This document shows positions 25,219 to 34,537 of a stretch of DNA of 64,000 nt, piece by piece; positions within the stretch are counted from its first letter, which is position 1, and every line of letters begins with the position of its first letter. The notes under the pieces are model-generated. The model saw nothing but the letters and a program-made list of their open reading frames with translations. It was not told the origin of the DNA and did no database searches. Source of the DNA: Streptomyces liliifuscus (GTDB lineage Bacteria; Actinomycetota; Actinomycetes; Streptomycetales; Streptomycetaceae); contig NZ_CP066831.1 in NCBI RefSeq assembly GCF_016598615.1, positions 10,230,001 through 10,294,000 on the forward strand. Direction: 5' to 3'. A program made the translations under genes and the position numbers.

Positions 25219-26453
25219 ACGGCGTCACCGACCCGAACACCCCTGTCTCCGCCGTCACTTCGGGCCTGCCGCAGCTCACGGAAGAACGCCCGGACGTCCC
25301 CGACGAGCAGGTCCGGCTCCTCCATCGCCGCGAAGTGCCCGCCCCGGTCGAACTCCGTCCACCGCACGATGTTCTCCGTGCGGTCCGCGACGTGCCGCAG
25401 AGGGATGAAGTTGTCCCGGGGAAAGACGGCGAGCGCGGTGGGTGCCGTCGATGGCTGCACCGGTTCGCCCCAACCGTCCGCGTGCGCCCGCTCGTAGTAG
25501 ATCCGCGCGGACGAACCAGCCGTTCCCGTCAGCCAGTACAGCATCACGTTCGTGAGCAGCTGGTCCCGGTCCACGGCGTCCTCGGGACGGTCGTCCGAGT
25601 CCGTCCACTCCTTGAACTTCTCGACGATCCAGGCCAGTTGGCCGACCGGCGAGTCGGTGAGCCCATAGGAGAGGGTCTGCGGCCGGGTCATCTGGAGGAC
25701 GGCGTACCCCAGTCGCTCGCGGGTCCACTCCTCGTTGCGCCGCCACGAGGCGAGCGTGTTCTCGCGCTCGCGCGGGCTCAGCGCGGCCAGTTCCTCGGGG
25801 GTCGGCTCGGCGCTCGCGTGGGCGCCCGGCAAGAGGTTCAGATGGACGCCGATCACCCGGTCGGGGAAGGCACGGCCGAGCTCACGGGAGATCCCCGCTC
25901 CCCAGTCGCCGCCCTGCGCGCCGAAGCGGTGGTGGCCGAGCCGGTCCATCAGCTCGGCGAACGCGGCGCCGACCCGCCTGAGCTCCCAGCCGCTGTCCCG
26001 CGTGGGCCCCGACAGACCGAACCCCGGAATGCTCGGCACGACCACGTGGAACGCGTCGGCCGGGTCACCGCCGTGGGCGCGCGGATCGGTCAGCGGCCCC
26101 ACCACATCGAGGAACTCGACGATCGAGCCCGGCCAGCCGTGCGTGATGATCAGCGGCGTGGCGTCCGGTTCGGGCGAGCGGATGTGCGCGAAGTGGATGT
26201 TCGTGCCGTCGATCGTCGTCGTGAACTGGGGCCACTCATTGAGCCGGGCCTCGGCCGCCCGCCAGTCGTACGTGTGCCGCCAGTACCGCACGAGCTCCTT
26301 CAGATAGTCGCGCGGGACCCCGTACTCCCAGCCCACGCCCGGCAGTTCGTCCGGCCAGCGGGTGAGATCGAGCCGTGCGTGCAGATCGTCGAGGTCGGAC
26401 TGGGGGATGTCGAGGACGAAAGGCCGGATCGTGGCGTCGTGCGGGGAGGTCAT
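25215..26453 (-). CDS. Epoxide hydrolase, EHN-type
   Basis: 412-residue alpha/beta hydrolase with the N-terminal lid domain of microsomal-type epoxide hydrolases. Catalytic features are the oxyanion motif HGWPGS, the Asp nucleophile in QGGDWGA and His in GGHFAAMEEPD. A lid tyrosine is probable in the SSARIYYERAH segment. It would open an epoxide to a diol through an ester intermediate. It is translationally coupled to the methyltransferase downstream, suggesting both act on one small molecule. A 267-bp gap with no clear feature separates it from the divergent VOC gene. Confidence 0.9.
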   Translation of the reverse strand: MTSPHDATIRPFVLDIPQSDLDDLHARLDLTRWPDELPGVGWEYGVPRDYLKELVRYWRHTYDWRAAEARLNEWPQFTTTIDGTNIHFAHIRSPEPDATPLIITHGWPGSIVEFLDVVGPLTDPRAHGGDPADAFHVVVPSIPGFGLSGPTRDSGWELRRVGAAFAELMDRLGHHRFGAQGGDWGAGISRELGRAFPDRVIGVHLNLLPGAHASAEPTPEELAALSPRERENTLASWRRNEEWTRERLGYAVLQMTRPQTLSYGLTDSPVGQLAWIVEKFKEWTDSDDRPEDAVDRDQLLTNVMLYWLTGTAGSSARIYYERAHADGWGEPVQPSTAPTALAVFPRDNFIPLRHVADRTENIVRWTEFDRGGHFAAMEEPDLLVGDVRAFFRELRQARSDGGDRGVRVGDAV

Positions 26454-26720
26454 GGCGGGCCATGCTAGTTCGGCACCGGCATCCGGTCGCGCGAATAAAA
26501 GCCGTGGTCACCGGCCGGTCGGGCGGCCACCAGGGCAGGCCACCGGGTTCGCCGAGCGGGCCGCCCGCCCGTCCTGCGTGTGCCACCGCCACCCTGGGTT
26601 TCACACACCGGCCACAGGCCCTGGCGTCACCCGCCCGGACCGGCTTTCCGGGCCACCGATGAGTTTTCGCACGAGGATCCGTCTACAGGAGTGACAGCGT
26701 TCCCGCTTCAGGAGGTACTC

Positions 26721-27203
26721 ATGACCACCGACGGATTCACCACATGCCTCTGGTTCGACGGCCAGGCCGAGGAGGCCGCGAACTTCTACGTCTCGGTCTT
26801 CAAGAACTCCCGCATCGGCACGGTCCTGCGCTACTCCGAGGTGGGGCACGGCGAGCCCGGTTCCGTACTGACCGTCGAGTTCGAGGCCAACGGCCAGAAG
26901 TTCTACGCCCTCAACGGCGGCCCGCAGTTCAAGTTCAACGAAGCCATCTCCTTCGAGATCCGCTGCGACGACCAGGCCGAGGTGGACTTCTACTGGCAGG
27001 CGCTCACCGAGGGCGGCGGCGAGGAGGGCCCCTGCGGCTGGCTGAAGGACAGGTTCGGCGTCTCCTGGCAGGTCACCCCCGCCAGGCTGGTCGAGATGAT
27101 CAGCGACCCGGACCAGCAGAAGGCGGACCGGGCCATGCAGGCGATGCTGAAGATGCACAAGATCGATGTCGCCACCCTGGAGAAGGCCTACGCGGGCGAG
27201 TGA
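26721..27203 (+). CDS. PhnB-like VOC protein
   Basis: 160-residue VOC-fold protein of the PhnB/3-demethylubiquinone-9 3-methyltransferase-like group. A near-perfect ribosome site CAGGAGG (26709-26715) precedes the ATG. Key segments are TTCLWFDGQAEEAANFYVS, FYALNGGPQFKFNEAISF and CGWLKDRFGVSWQVTP. The name derives from a domain label; no methyltransferase activity is implied. A degenerate repeat of CA(C/T)CGGCTCAGGTGAG follows downstream (27293-27334). Confidence 0.9.
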   Translation: MTTDGFTTCLWFDGQAEEAANFYVSVFKNSRIGTVLRYSEVGHGEPGSVLTVEFEANGQKFYALNGGPQFKFNEAISFEIRCDDQAEVDFYWQALTEGGGEEGPCGWLKDRFGVSWQVTPARLVEMISDPDQQKADRAMQAMLKMHKIDVATLEKAYAGE

Positions 27204-27292
27204 GGCGACCGGCAAGGCGGCCGGCCACCTCCTGCCCCGACGGACCCTGGTGAGGTCTTGTGCCCCACCGGCCCGGGCGGGGTCTCGCGCCC

Positions 27293-27334
27293 ACCGGCTC
27301 AGGTGAGTCTTCGTGACCCATCGGCTCAGGTGAG
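27293..27334. repeat. Short degenerate direct repeat
   Basis: CACCGGCTCAGGTGAG (27293-27308) recurs as CATCGGCTCAGGTGAG (27319-27334), with a weaker copy near 27266. The last copy runs into the 3' end of the ABC exporter gene, which ends at 27326 on the other strand. Confidence 0.6.
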
Positions 27335-29098
27335 CTGGCCGCTGTGCAGTGCGGTGTACGCACCCCCGCGCCGCAGCAACTCCTCGTGCGACCCGACCTC
27401 CCGTACGGCACCGTCCCCCATCACCACGATCCGGTCCGCACCCCGGATCGTGGACAGCCGGTGCGCCACCACGAAGGTGGTGCGCCCGCGCATGAGCCGG
27501 GCCAGTGCCTGCTGCACGAGCGCCTCCGATTGTGTGTCCAGCGCGGACGTGGCCTCGTCCAGAATCAGTACCCGCGGATTGCGGATGAGGGCCCGCGCGA
27601 TGGCCAGCCGCTGCCGCTGTCCGCCCGAGAGCCGCGCCCCGTGCTCGCCCACCACGGTGTCGAGCCCGAGCGGCAGCCGGTCGACGAACTCCAGCGCGTT
27701 GGCGTCCCGCAGCGCCGCACGCACGGTCGCCTCGTCGGCGTCCGCGTCGTCCATGCCGTACGCGACGTTCTCCCGCACGGTTCCGTCGAACAGGATCGAC
27801 TCCTGCGGCACGACCGACACGAAGCGCCGGTACGTCCGCAGGTCCAGCGTGTTCATGTCGGCGCCGTCCAGCAGTACCCGGCCCGAGGTCGGCCGGATGA
27901 ACCCGATGACGAGACTGAGCACCGTGGACTTACCGGCTCCTGAAGCACCGACCAGCGCGATGGTCTCGCCCGGCGCGACGGACAGGTCGAAGTCCCGTAC
28001 GGCGGGGCGGCCGGCGTCCTCGTACGCATAGCCCACGCCCTCGAACTCCACGGCACCGCGCAGCGAGCCGAGCCGCGCCTTGCCCTCGTTGTCCTCCAGT
28101 TCGGGTGCCTGGAGGACCTCGCCGACGGACCGTACGGACTCCAGGCCCTTGGTGATGACCGGCGCGAGCCCCGCCAGGGTGGTCGTGGAGTTGGTCAGCG
28201 TGGTGAGGAACGCGCTGAGCATGACGACGTCACCGGGGGAGACGCCCCAGACGCCGTAGTACGAGACCAGCGCCGCCGCGGTCAGGAAGAGCACCCCGAT
28301 CACGTTCAGGAACACCCAGGCCAGCGAGGCGAAGCGCCCGTTGAGCAGGTCCAGGCGCAGCCCGGAGTTGAGCACCTTCCGCAGCGTGCCGTCCATGCGC
28401 CGCAGGGCCTTGCCCTCCAGACCGTGGGCGCGGGTGACCGGGATCAGCCGGGTCATCTCGGTCACCCGTGAGGACAGGTGCTCGACCTCGTGGCGGAAGT
28501 CCTCGTTGTGCGTGCGCAGCCGGGTCCGCAGCCGCGCGACGAGCAGCGCCGCCACGGGGACCACGAGCAGGAAGACGGGCACGAACTCGGGGGTGCGGAT
28601 GGCGATGATGATGAGCCCGCCCGCGAGGACGGTGACCGCGCCGAGCCCGGTCTCGGCGGTCTGCTGCACCATCTGCTCGACCGTCTCCACGTCCCGCACG
28701 ACCTTCGCCTGGAGGACGCCCGCGCTGACACGTGAGTGGTAGCCGATGGAGAGCTGCTGCATGCGTGTGCACAGGGAGGACCTGAGGGCCGTGCCCATGC
28801 GGCGCACACTGCCGTACAGCAGGCGCACGTACAGCAGGTGCAGGGGCATGTTGATCAGCAGGATGAAGAGGATGAATCCCGCGCTCAGCCACAGCCGGCC
28901 GATCGGTCCGTGCTGGACGACCGTGTCGATGATGGACGCCGTGACCAGCGGCAGCAGCCAGATCGGGCTGTGCTTGACCGTGAAGACGGCGAACGCGGCG
29001 GCGACCTTCCAACGGTCGGCGCGGAACAGGTAGACGAGGGTACGGACGGGGTGCTCGCCGCGATAGCGGTGGTCGAGCGGTTTCTCCCACGAGGCCAT
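27326..29098 (-). CDS. ABC exporter, fused permease and ATPase
   Basis: 590-residue type-I ABC exporter half-transporter. An N-terminal six-helix membrane domain (about 30-330) is followed by an ATPase domain (about 345-585). The latter has Walker A GASGAGKS, signature RLSGGQRQRLA, Walker B VLILDEATSALD and switch histidine VAHRLST. It would act as a homodimer exporting a lipid, peptide or drug. The ATG follows GGGAGGGAAGG. A palindrome resembling a LacI-family operator lies about 35 bp upstream. The nearest genes do not reveal the substrate. Confidence 0.93.
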   Translation of the reverse strand: MASWEKPLDHRYRGEHPVRTLVYLFRADRWKVAAAFAVFTVKHSPIWLLPLVTASIIDTVVQHGPIGRLWLSAGFILFILLINMPLHLLYVRLLYGSVRRMGTALRSSLCTRMQQLSIGYHSRVSAGVLQAKVVRDVETVEQMVQQTAETGLGAVTVLAGGLIIIAIRTPEFVPVFLLVVPVAALLVARLRTRLRTHNEDFRHEVEHLSSRVTEMTRLIPVTRAHGLEGKALRRMDGTLRKVLNSGLRLDLLNGRFASLAWVFLNVIGVLFLTAAALVSYYGVWGVSPGDVVMLSAFLTTLTNSTTTLAGLAPVITKGLESVRSVGEVLQAPELEDNEGKARLGSLRGAVEFEGVGYAYEDAGRPAVRDFDLSVAPGETIALVGASGAGKSTVLSLVIGFIRPTSGRVLLDGADMNTLDLRTYRRFVSVVPQESILFDGTVRENVAYGMDDADADEATVRAALRDANALEFVDRLPLGLDTVVGEHGARLSGGQRQRLAIARALIRNPRVLILDEATSALDTQSEALVQQALARLMRGRTTFVVAHRLSTIRGADRIVVMGDGAVREVGSHEELLRRGGAYTALHSGQLT

Positions 29099-29132
29099 GG
29101 TGGCCTTCCCTCCCCAGGGAGTGGCGGATGTG

Positions 29133-29144
29133 GCAAGCGCTTTC
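29133..29144. promoter_or_regulatory. LacI-family-like operator
   Basis: GCAAGCGCTTTC contains the perfect 8-bp palindrome AAGCGCTT (29135-29142), flanked by G and C at symmetric positions. LacI-family repressors bind sites of this shape with a central CG. It lies upstream of the ABC exporter start. Confidence 0.4.
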
Positions 29145-29263
29145 TTCCCCTGTCCCGATCACCTACACCCGATGGGTCCGGGCTTCCTCGGGCCGCGTAA
29201 CGGCTCGGTTTCCCCGGTTAATTTCCGCGTTCCGAGGGTTGGCGCGGAGCTGTCGGCTGGTTA

Positions 29264-29300
29264 TCGTTCACGCACTTCACTCAATCGTTCCGCTGAACGA
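29264..29300. promoter_or_regulatory. Repeated TCGTTC sites upstream of peptide importer operon
   Basis: TCGTTC occurs at 29264-29269 and at 29285-29290, exactly 21 bp apart. The second copy forms the inverted repeat TCGTTC-CGCT-GAACGA (29285-29300). The site ends 23 bp before the solute-binding protein ATG and overlaps the likely 5' leader. The TetR protein encoded downstream of the importer is a candidate binder. Confidence 0.45.
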
Positions 29301-29323
29301 ATAGCGAGAAGGACGGTCGGTCC

Positions 29324-30907
29324 ATGCCCGACATCCACCACCCGGGACGGCGCTCCGTCCTCGCCGCGGCCACGGCGGGCGCCGCGTCGCTCGGTGCGTC
29401 CTGGCTGCTCACCGGCTGCACGGGCGCCTCGGCCGCCCCCGTGCTGCCCACGGACACGAAGGGGGGCACCCCCGACCGCGGCGGCACCCTCCGCATCGCC
29501 CGGCCGCCCGCCTCCGACGCCGAGACCCTCGACCCGGCGAGCGCCCTGTCCGCGTACGAGTACCTGGGCGCGCTCTACAACCGCCTGGTCCGCGTCGGCG
29601 CCAACGGCGACCTCGTCCCCGACCTTGCCGAGTCCTGGGAACCGGACGCCAAGGCACGCACCTGGACCTTCCGCCTCCGCGCGGGCGTCACCTTCCACGA
29701 CGGACGGAAACTCACCTCCGCCGACGCCGCGTACACACTGCGCCACATCCTCGCCAAGGAGACCGCGTCCCCGCAGGCGGCCGTCCTCGCCCCGCTCATC
29801 GACACGAAGAAGCTGCGAACTCCCGATGCCCACACGCTCGTGGTGCCGCTCAAGACCCCCAACGCGGAGTTCCCGAGCCTCCTCACGCACTACAACTGCT
29901 ATGTCATCCCCGACGGCAGCGCCCGGGGCATCGGCCGCACGGGCGTCGGCACCGGCCCCTTCAAACTGGAGTCGTTCACGCCCGCGGGCCCGGGACGGAT
30001 CACGGCGTACGAGGACCACTGGGGCGGGCGCCCGGTCCTGGACGCCATCGACTTCTACTCCGTCGCCGACATGTCGGCCCGCTCGAACGCCCTGCTCGCC
30101 GGGCAGGTCGACCTCCTCTCGCAGACCAACCTGGACTTCGCGACCGCCCGTGTCGTCGCCGCCTCCGACCGCGCCACGATCGCCCGCGTCGAGAACGCCC
30201 AGTGGTACGTGCTGCCGATGCTGACCACGGAGAAACCCTTCACCGACGTACGCGTCCGGCAGGCGATGAAGCTCGCCTACGACCCCGAGCACGTCGTGAA
30301 GGTCGCGCTCCAGGGTGCGGGCACGGCCGGCTGGGACAACCCGGTGCCGCCGAGCGACCCCGCCCACATCACCACGCACCCGGAGCACGACCCGGAACAG
30401 GCCCGGCACCTGCTGAGGAAGGCGGGCCACGAAGGCCTGACCGTCGACCTCTACACGTCCTCGTACGACCCGGTCTTCACGCCCATGGCCCTGGCCTACC
30501 AGGACTCGGCCAAGCGGGCCGGGATCCGGATCCGGGTGAAGACGGCCTCGGCGGACTCGTACTACACGCAGATCTGGATGAAGAAGCCGCTCATGGCCAC
30601 CTACTGGTACACCGGCAGACCCGTCGACCAGCTCTTCACCCAGGTCTTCCGCAGCGGCTCCTCCTACAACGAGACCGCCTGGTCGGACAAGAAGTTCGAC
30701 GCGCTGCTCGACCGGGCCCGGCAGGAGACCGACGACGAGCGGCGGCGCGAACTGTACGGCGAGGCGCAGACCTTCGTCATCGAGAAGGGCGGGGCGATGA
30801 CCCCGATGTTCGCCGACCGGCTCGTCGGCATCTCGCGCAAGGTACGCGGATACGCCGAGCACGGCTTCGAGTTCGACTACCTCGGCATCGGTCTGAAGGG
30901 GGCCTGA
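29324..30907 (+). CDS. Peptide/nickel-type ABC solute-binding lipoprotein
   Basis: 527-residue family-5 extracellular solute-binding protein. The N-terminus combines twin arginines (GRRSVLAAA) with a lipobox LTGC (Cys32), so it is probably a Tat-exported lipoprotein. Family motifs include LYNRLVRVGANGDLVPDLAESW, FHDGRKLTSADAAYTL and a C-terminal GEAQTFVIEKGG segment. It is the first gene of an importer operon (29324-34534) and captures peptides or other small polar molecules. GAGAAGGA precedes the ATG. Confidence 0.93.
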   Translation: MPDIHHPGRRSVLAAATAGAASLGASWLLTGCTGASAAPVLPTDTKGGTPDRGGTLRIARPPASDAETLDPASALSAYEYLGALYNRLVRVGANGDLVPDLAESWEPDAKARTWTFRLRAGVTFHDGRKLTSADAAYTLRHILAKETASPQAAVLAPLIDTKKLRTPDAHTLVVPLKTPNAEFPSLLTHYNCYVIPDGSARGIGRTGVGTGPFKLESFTPAGPGRITAYEDHWGGRPVLDAIDFYSVADMSARSNALLAGQVDLLSQTNLDFATARVVAASDRATIARVENAQWYVLPMLTTEKPFTDVRVRQAMKLAYDPEHVVKVALQGAGTAGWDNPVPPSDPAHITTHPEHDPEQARHLLRKAGHEGLTVDLYTSSYDPVFTPMALAYQDSAKRAGIRIRVKTASADSYYTQIWMKKPLMATYWYTGRPVDQLFTQVFRSGSSYNETAWSDKKFDALLDRARQETDDERRRELYGEAQTFVIEKGGAMTPMFADRLVGISRKVRGYAEHGFEFDYLGIGLKGA

Positions 30908-30909
30908 GC

Positions 30910-31866
30910 ATGTTCTCCTTCATAGCCCGCAGAGCGGGAGCCGCCATCGGCACGCTCTTCCTCTCCTCCATCCTCGTCTTCCTCGCCGTACAGGCCCTGC
31001 CCGGTGACGTCGCCACCCAGGTCCTCGGCAAGGACGCGACCCCGGACGCCGTCTCCGCCCTCCGCGAGAAACTGAAGCTCGACCAGCCCGCCTGGGAGCG
31101 GTACATCGACTGGATCGGCGGCGCCCTGCACGGCGACTTCGGCCTCTCCCTCGTGTCAGGCAAGGCGGTCGGCGGCGAAGTCGGCCTGTATCTCGGCAAC
31201 TCCGCGCTCATCGCCCTGGTGACCGTCCTCTTCGCCGTCACCGGCTCGATCGTCCTCGGCATCCTCGCGGGCCTGTACCGCGACCGCTGGCCGGACCACC
31301 TCATTTCCACGGTCAGCCTGATCGGGATGAGCGTCCCCGAGTTCGTCGTCGCCACCGTCCTGGTGCTCTGCTTCTCGGTCGCCCTGCCGTGGTTCCCGGC
31401 GGTCGTCCTGTACGGCCCCGAGGCGAGCGTCGGCCAACTCATGCCCGCCGTATGGCTTCCCGCCCTCGCGCTCGCCGTCGTCATGGCCGCGTACATCGTC
31501 CGGATGGCCCGCACCTCCGTCATCGACGTCATGGCGAGCGAGTACGTCACCACGGCCCGCCTCAAGGGCCTGTCGACCTGGCGGGTCGTCACCCGGCACG
31601 CACTGCCCAGTGCGCTGCTCCCGACGCTGCACGTCATCGCGCTGAACGTCGCCTGGCTGGCCGGCGGGGTCGCGGTCGTCGAGAACGTCTTCAACTACCC
31701 GGGCATCGGCAAGCTGATGCTCGCCTCCGTGCAGAACCGGGACCTGCCTGTCATCCAGGCCATCGCGCTGATCAGCGCGGTCGTGTACGTGGTCTGCAAC
31801 CTCGCCGCCGACCTCGGCGCCATGGCCCTCAACCCCAAGCTCCGTACGCGCGGGAGGACCCGATGA
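30910..31866 (+). CDS. ABC importer permease, DppB type
   Basis: 318-residue membrane permease with an N-terminal helix (IARRAGAAIGTLFLSSILVF), the DppB-type signature QALPGDVATQVLG, and a late EYVTTARLKGLS coupling-helix motif. It has about six membrane helices. It begins 2 nt after the binding-protein stop and its end overlaps the next permease (ATGA). Confidence 0.94.
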   Translation: MFSFIARRAGAAIGTLFLSSILVFLAVQALPGDVATQVLGKDATPDAVSALREKLKLDQPAWERYIDWIGGALHGDFGLSLVSGKAVGGEVGLYLGNSALIALVTVLFAVTGSIVLGILAGLYRDRWPDHLISTVSLIGMSVPEFVVATVLVLCFSVALPWFPAVVLYGPEASVGQLMPAVWLPALALAVVMAAYIVRMARTSVIDVMASEYVTTARLKGLSTWRVVTRHALPSALLPTLHVIALNVAWLAGGVAVVENVFNYPGIGKLMLASVQNRDLPVIQAIALISAVVYVVCNLAADLGAMALNPKLRTRGRTR

Positions 31867-32762
31867 CCACCCTCGACACCCCGGCGCCGGCACCCGCCGT
31901 CCCCGTCGCACCACCTTCCGCGGCGGCCCGCGCCTGGCGCACGGTGCGCTCCTCGCGGGCGGCCACGATCGGCCTCGCGATCGTCGCAGTGCACGTCCTG
32001 ATCGCGCTCCTCGCACCGGTCCTCACCTCCTACGACCCCATCGCCAACAACGCCGACCAGGCGCTGCTCGGACCGAGCGGGGAACACTGGGCGGGCACCG
32101 ACCAGTACGGCCGTGACGTCCTGGCACGCGTCCTGTACGGCGGCCGGTACGCCCTCGGCGTCTCCGTCGCCGCCACGCTCGTGACGCTGCTGATCGGCAC
32201 GGTCGTGGGATGCGCGGCAGCCCTGCGCGGCGGCTGGTTCGACGACGTGCTGGGGCGGGTCCTGGACGCGGTGTTGTCCGTGCCGTCGGTCCTGGCACTG
32301 CTGGTCATCGTCACCGCGCTGGGCACCGGCCCCTCGGTCATCGTCCTGGCGATCGCCGTCGTGTACGTCCCCCAGGTCGTACGTGTCGTGCGGGGGGCGG
32401 CGCTGGCGGTCGTGCCCGCGGACTACGTGACCGCGGCGCGGGCCAGGGGCGAGTCCACCTGGGCGATCCTCCGGCGGGAGATCCTGCCGAACATCACCGA
32501 CGTGGTGTGCGTCGAGTTCGCGATGCGGGCCTCGTGGGTCGTGCTGCTGATCTCCTCGCTGTCCTTCCTCGGCTTCGGCGCGGATCCGCCCACCCCGGAC
32601 TGGGGCCTGATGGTCGCCGAGAACCGCACCGCCATCACCGTCGTCCCGATGGCGAGCCTCGCACCGATCATCGCCCTGGCCACGCTCGTGGTGGGGCTCA
32701 ACCTCGCGGCCGACGGCCTCTCCAAGGCATGGGGCGTCGACCGGATCAGGGAGGGGTCCTGA
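31863..32762 (+). CDS. ABC importer permease, DppC type
   Basis: 299-residue permease partner. The DppC-type N-terminal region (LLAPVLTSYDPI) and GTDQYGRDVLARVLYGGRY are characteristic. The coupling motif is DYVTAARARGES, and the C-terminus has the usual SSLSFLGFGADPP followed by PDWGLMV. It overlaps both neighbours (ATGA upstream, TGATG downstream). Confidence 0.94.
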   Translation: MTTLDTPAPAPAVPVAPPSAAARAWRTVRSSRAATIGLAIVAVHVLIALLAPVLTSYDPIANNADQALLGPSGEHWAGTDQYGRDVLARVLYGGRYALGVSVAATLVTLLIGTVVGCAAALRGGWFDDVLGRVLDAVLSVPSVLALLVIVTALGTGPSVIVLAIAVVYVPQVVRVVRGAALAVVPADYVTAARARGESTWAILRREILPNITDVVCVEFAMRASWVVLLISSLSFLGFGADPPTPDWGLMVAENRTAITVVPMASLAPIIALATLVVGLNLAADGLSKAWGVDRIREGS

Positions 32763-34534
32763 TGACCGCGATCGTCTCCGTCACCGGGTTGTCGGTGGCC
32801 TATCGTTCGGGCGGACGCGATGTGCCCGTGGTGCGTGAGGCGTCCCTGGACGTGCTGCCCGGGCAGACCCATGCGCTGGTCGGCGAGTCGGGCAGCGGAA
32901 AGTCGACCGTCGCGGCGACGCTGCTGGGGCACCTGCGGCACGGGTCGCGCGTGACGGGCGGCTCGGTGCGCGTCGGCGGGTCCGACGTATTCGCCCTGCC
33001 CGCAAGGGAGTTGAGGCGACTACGGGGCGGGACCGTCGCCATGGTCGGGCAGAACGCGGGGCACGCGCTCACCCCCTCCATGCGCATCGGACGGCAGATC
33101 GCGGAGGCGGGCGGCGATGTCCCCGTCGTGGACCTTCTCGAACAGGTCCGGCTGCCCCGCCCCGCCGAACTCGCCCGCCGCTACCCGCACGAACTCTCCG
33201 GCGGCCAGCAGCAGCGCGTCGCCATCGCCATGGCGATCGCCGCCCGCCCGAAGGTCCTCGTCCTCGACGAGCCGACGACCGGGCTCGACGTCATCACCCA
33301 GCGCGGGGTTCTCGACCTGATCGGAGCACTCCGCGACGAACTCGGCCTGGCCGCCGTGCTGGTGAGCCACGATCTCGGTGTCGTCGCGCACATGGCCGAC
33401 GAGGTGACCGTGCTGAGATCGGGGCGGGTCGTGGAGGCGGCGCCGACCGGTCGGTTGTTCGCGGCGCCCCAGGACCCGTACACCAGACGGCTGTTGGCGA
33501 GTGTGCCGCGGCTCGACGACGAGGGGCTCGCGCTCGTGGGGGCCGCGGGGGAGCGGGAGGTGCGGCCGAAGGCTGTCGTGTCCGGCGATGCTCCCGTCGC
33601 CGTGTCCGCGCGGGACGTCACGATCGACTACGGGACCGCGCGTGCCGTGGACGGTGTCTCCTTCGACGTCCGGCGCGGTGAAGTCCTCGCGCTCGTGGGG
33701 GAGTCGGGCAGTGGCAAGTCCACGCTTGCCTGGGCTCTCGCGGGGCTGCGGACGCCGTCCGGCGGCACGATGACTCATGAGTCGGGCGGCGACGGGGCCG
33801 GCGATCGCGAGTCCGGTGACCGTGAGTCGGGCGGCCGTGAGTCGGGTGACCTCGCCCGGCCCGCCGGGAAGCGGCCGTTGTCGCTCCGGCGGCGGGTTCA
33901 GCTCGTGTTCCAGAACGCCGATACGTCGTTGAATCCGCGTCGTTCGGTGGGTGATGCCGTGCGGCGGCCGTTGCGGTTCTTCGGCACGGTGGGTTCGCGG
34001 GCCGAGGCCGTCGAACGGGCTCGGCAGCTCATCTCCGACGTGCGTCTGGAGCCCGCCCTCGCCGAGCGGCTGCCCGCGCAGCTCTCCGGTGGGCAGCGGC
34101 AGCGGATCGGGATCGCGCGGGCGCTTGCGGGTGAGCCGGATGTGCTCATCGCGGACGAGATCACTACGGCCTTGGACGTGTCCGTGCAGGCCGATGTGCT
34201 GCGGTTGCTCGATGATCTGCGGCGGGAGCGGGAGTTGGCCTGTCTGTTCATCAGCCATGACCTCGCGGTCGTGCGGGGGCTTGCCGATCGGGTTGTCGTG
34301 TTGCGGCATGGGGTTGTGGTGGAGGAGGGGCCCACGGGTGCGGTGTTCTCTTCGCCCGGGCATCCGTACACGCGGCAGTTGATGGCTGCCGTGCTTGAGC
34401 CTTCGCCGAGGGCGGGGTCCGTTGTGTCCGTTGTCGACGGTGTCGAGGACTGGGCCGACGCCGCGGAGCCGGACGATCTGTGGATCGACCGGGGGGATGG
34501 GCATCGGGTTCGGCGGTGGGAGGGGGTGGGGTAG
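32762..34534 (+). CDS. Fused dual ABC importer ATPase (DppD-DppF type)
   Basis: 590-residue protein with two complete ATPase domains that are often separate DppD and DppF subunits. Domain 1 has Walker A GESGSGKS, signature ELSGGQQQR and Walker B VLVLDEPTTGLD. Domain 2 has GESGSGKS, QLSGGQRQR and VLIADEITTALD. Between Walker A and the Q-loop of domain 2 (about residues 342-363) there is a hydrophilic insertion with the repeated GDRESGDRESGGRESGD. It lies at a point where related proteins have a short loop and it probably projects from the surface. Oligopeptide-transport C-terminal segments are present after both domains. Confidence 0.93.
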   Translation: MTAIVSVTGLSVAYRSGGRDVPVVREASLDVLPGQTHALVGESGSGKSTVAATLLGHLRHGSRVTGGSVRVGGSDVFALPARELRRLRGGTVAMVGQNAGHALTPSMRIGRQIAEAGGDVPVVDLLEQVRLPRPAELARRYPHELSGGQQQRVAIAMAIAARPKVLVLDEPTTGLDVITQRGVLDLIGALRDELGLAAVLVSHDLGVVAHMADEVTVLRSGRVVEAAPTGRLFAAPQDPYTRRLLASVPRLDDEGLALVGAAGEREVRPKAVVSGDAPVAVSARDVTIDYGTARAVDGVSFDVRRGEVLALVGESGSGKSTLAWALAGLRTPSGGTMTHESGGDGAGDRESGDRESGGRESGDLARPAGKRPLSLRRRVQLVFQNADTSLNPRRSVGDAVRRPLRFFGTVGSRAEAVERARQLISDVRLEPALAERLPAQLSGGQRQRIGIARALAGEPDVLIADEITTALDVSVQADVLRLLDDLRRERELACLFISHDLAVVRGLADRVVVLRHGVVVEEGPTGAVFSSPGHPYTRQLMAAVLEPSPRAGSVVSVVDGVEDWADAAEPDDLWIDRGDGHRVRRWEGVG

Positions 34535-34537
34535 GGA

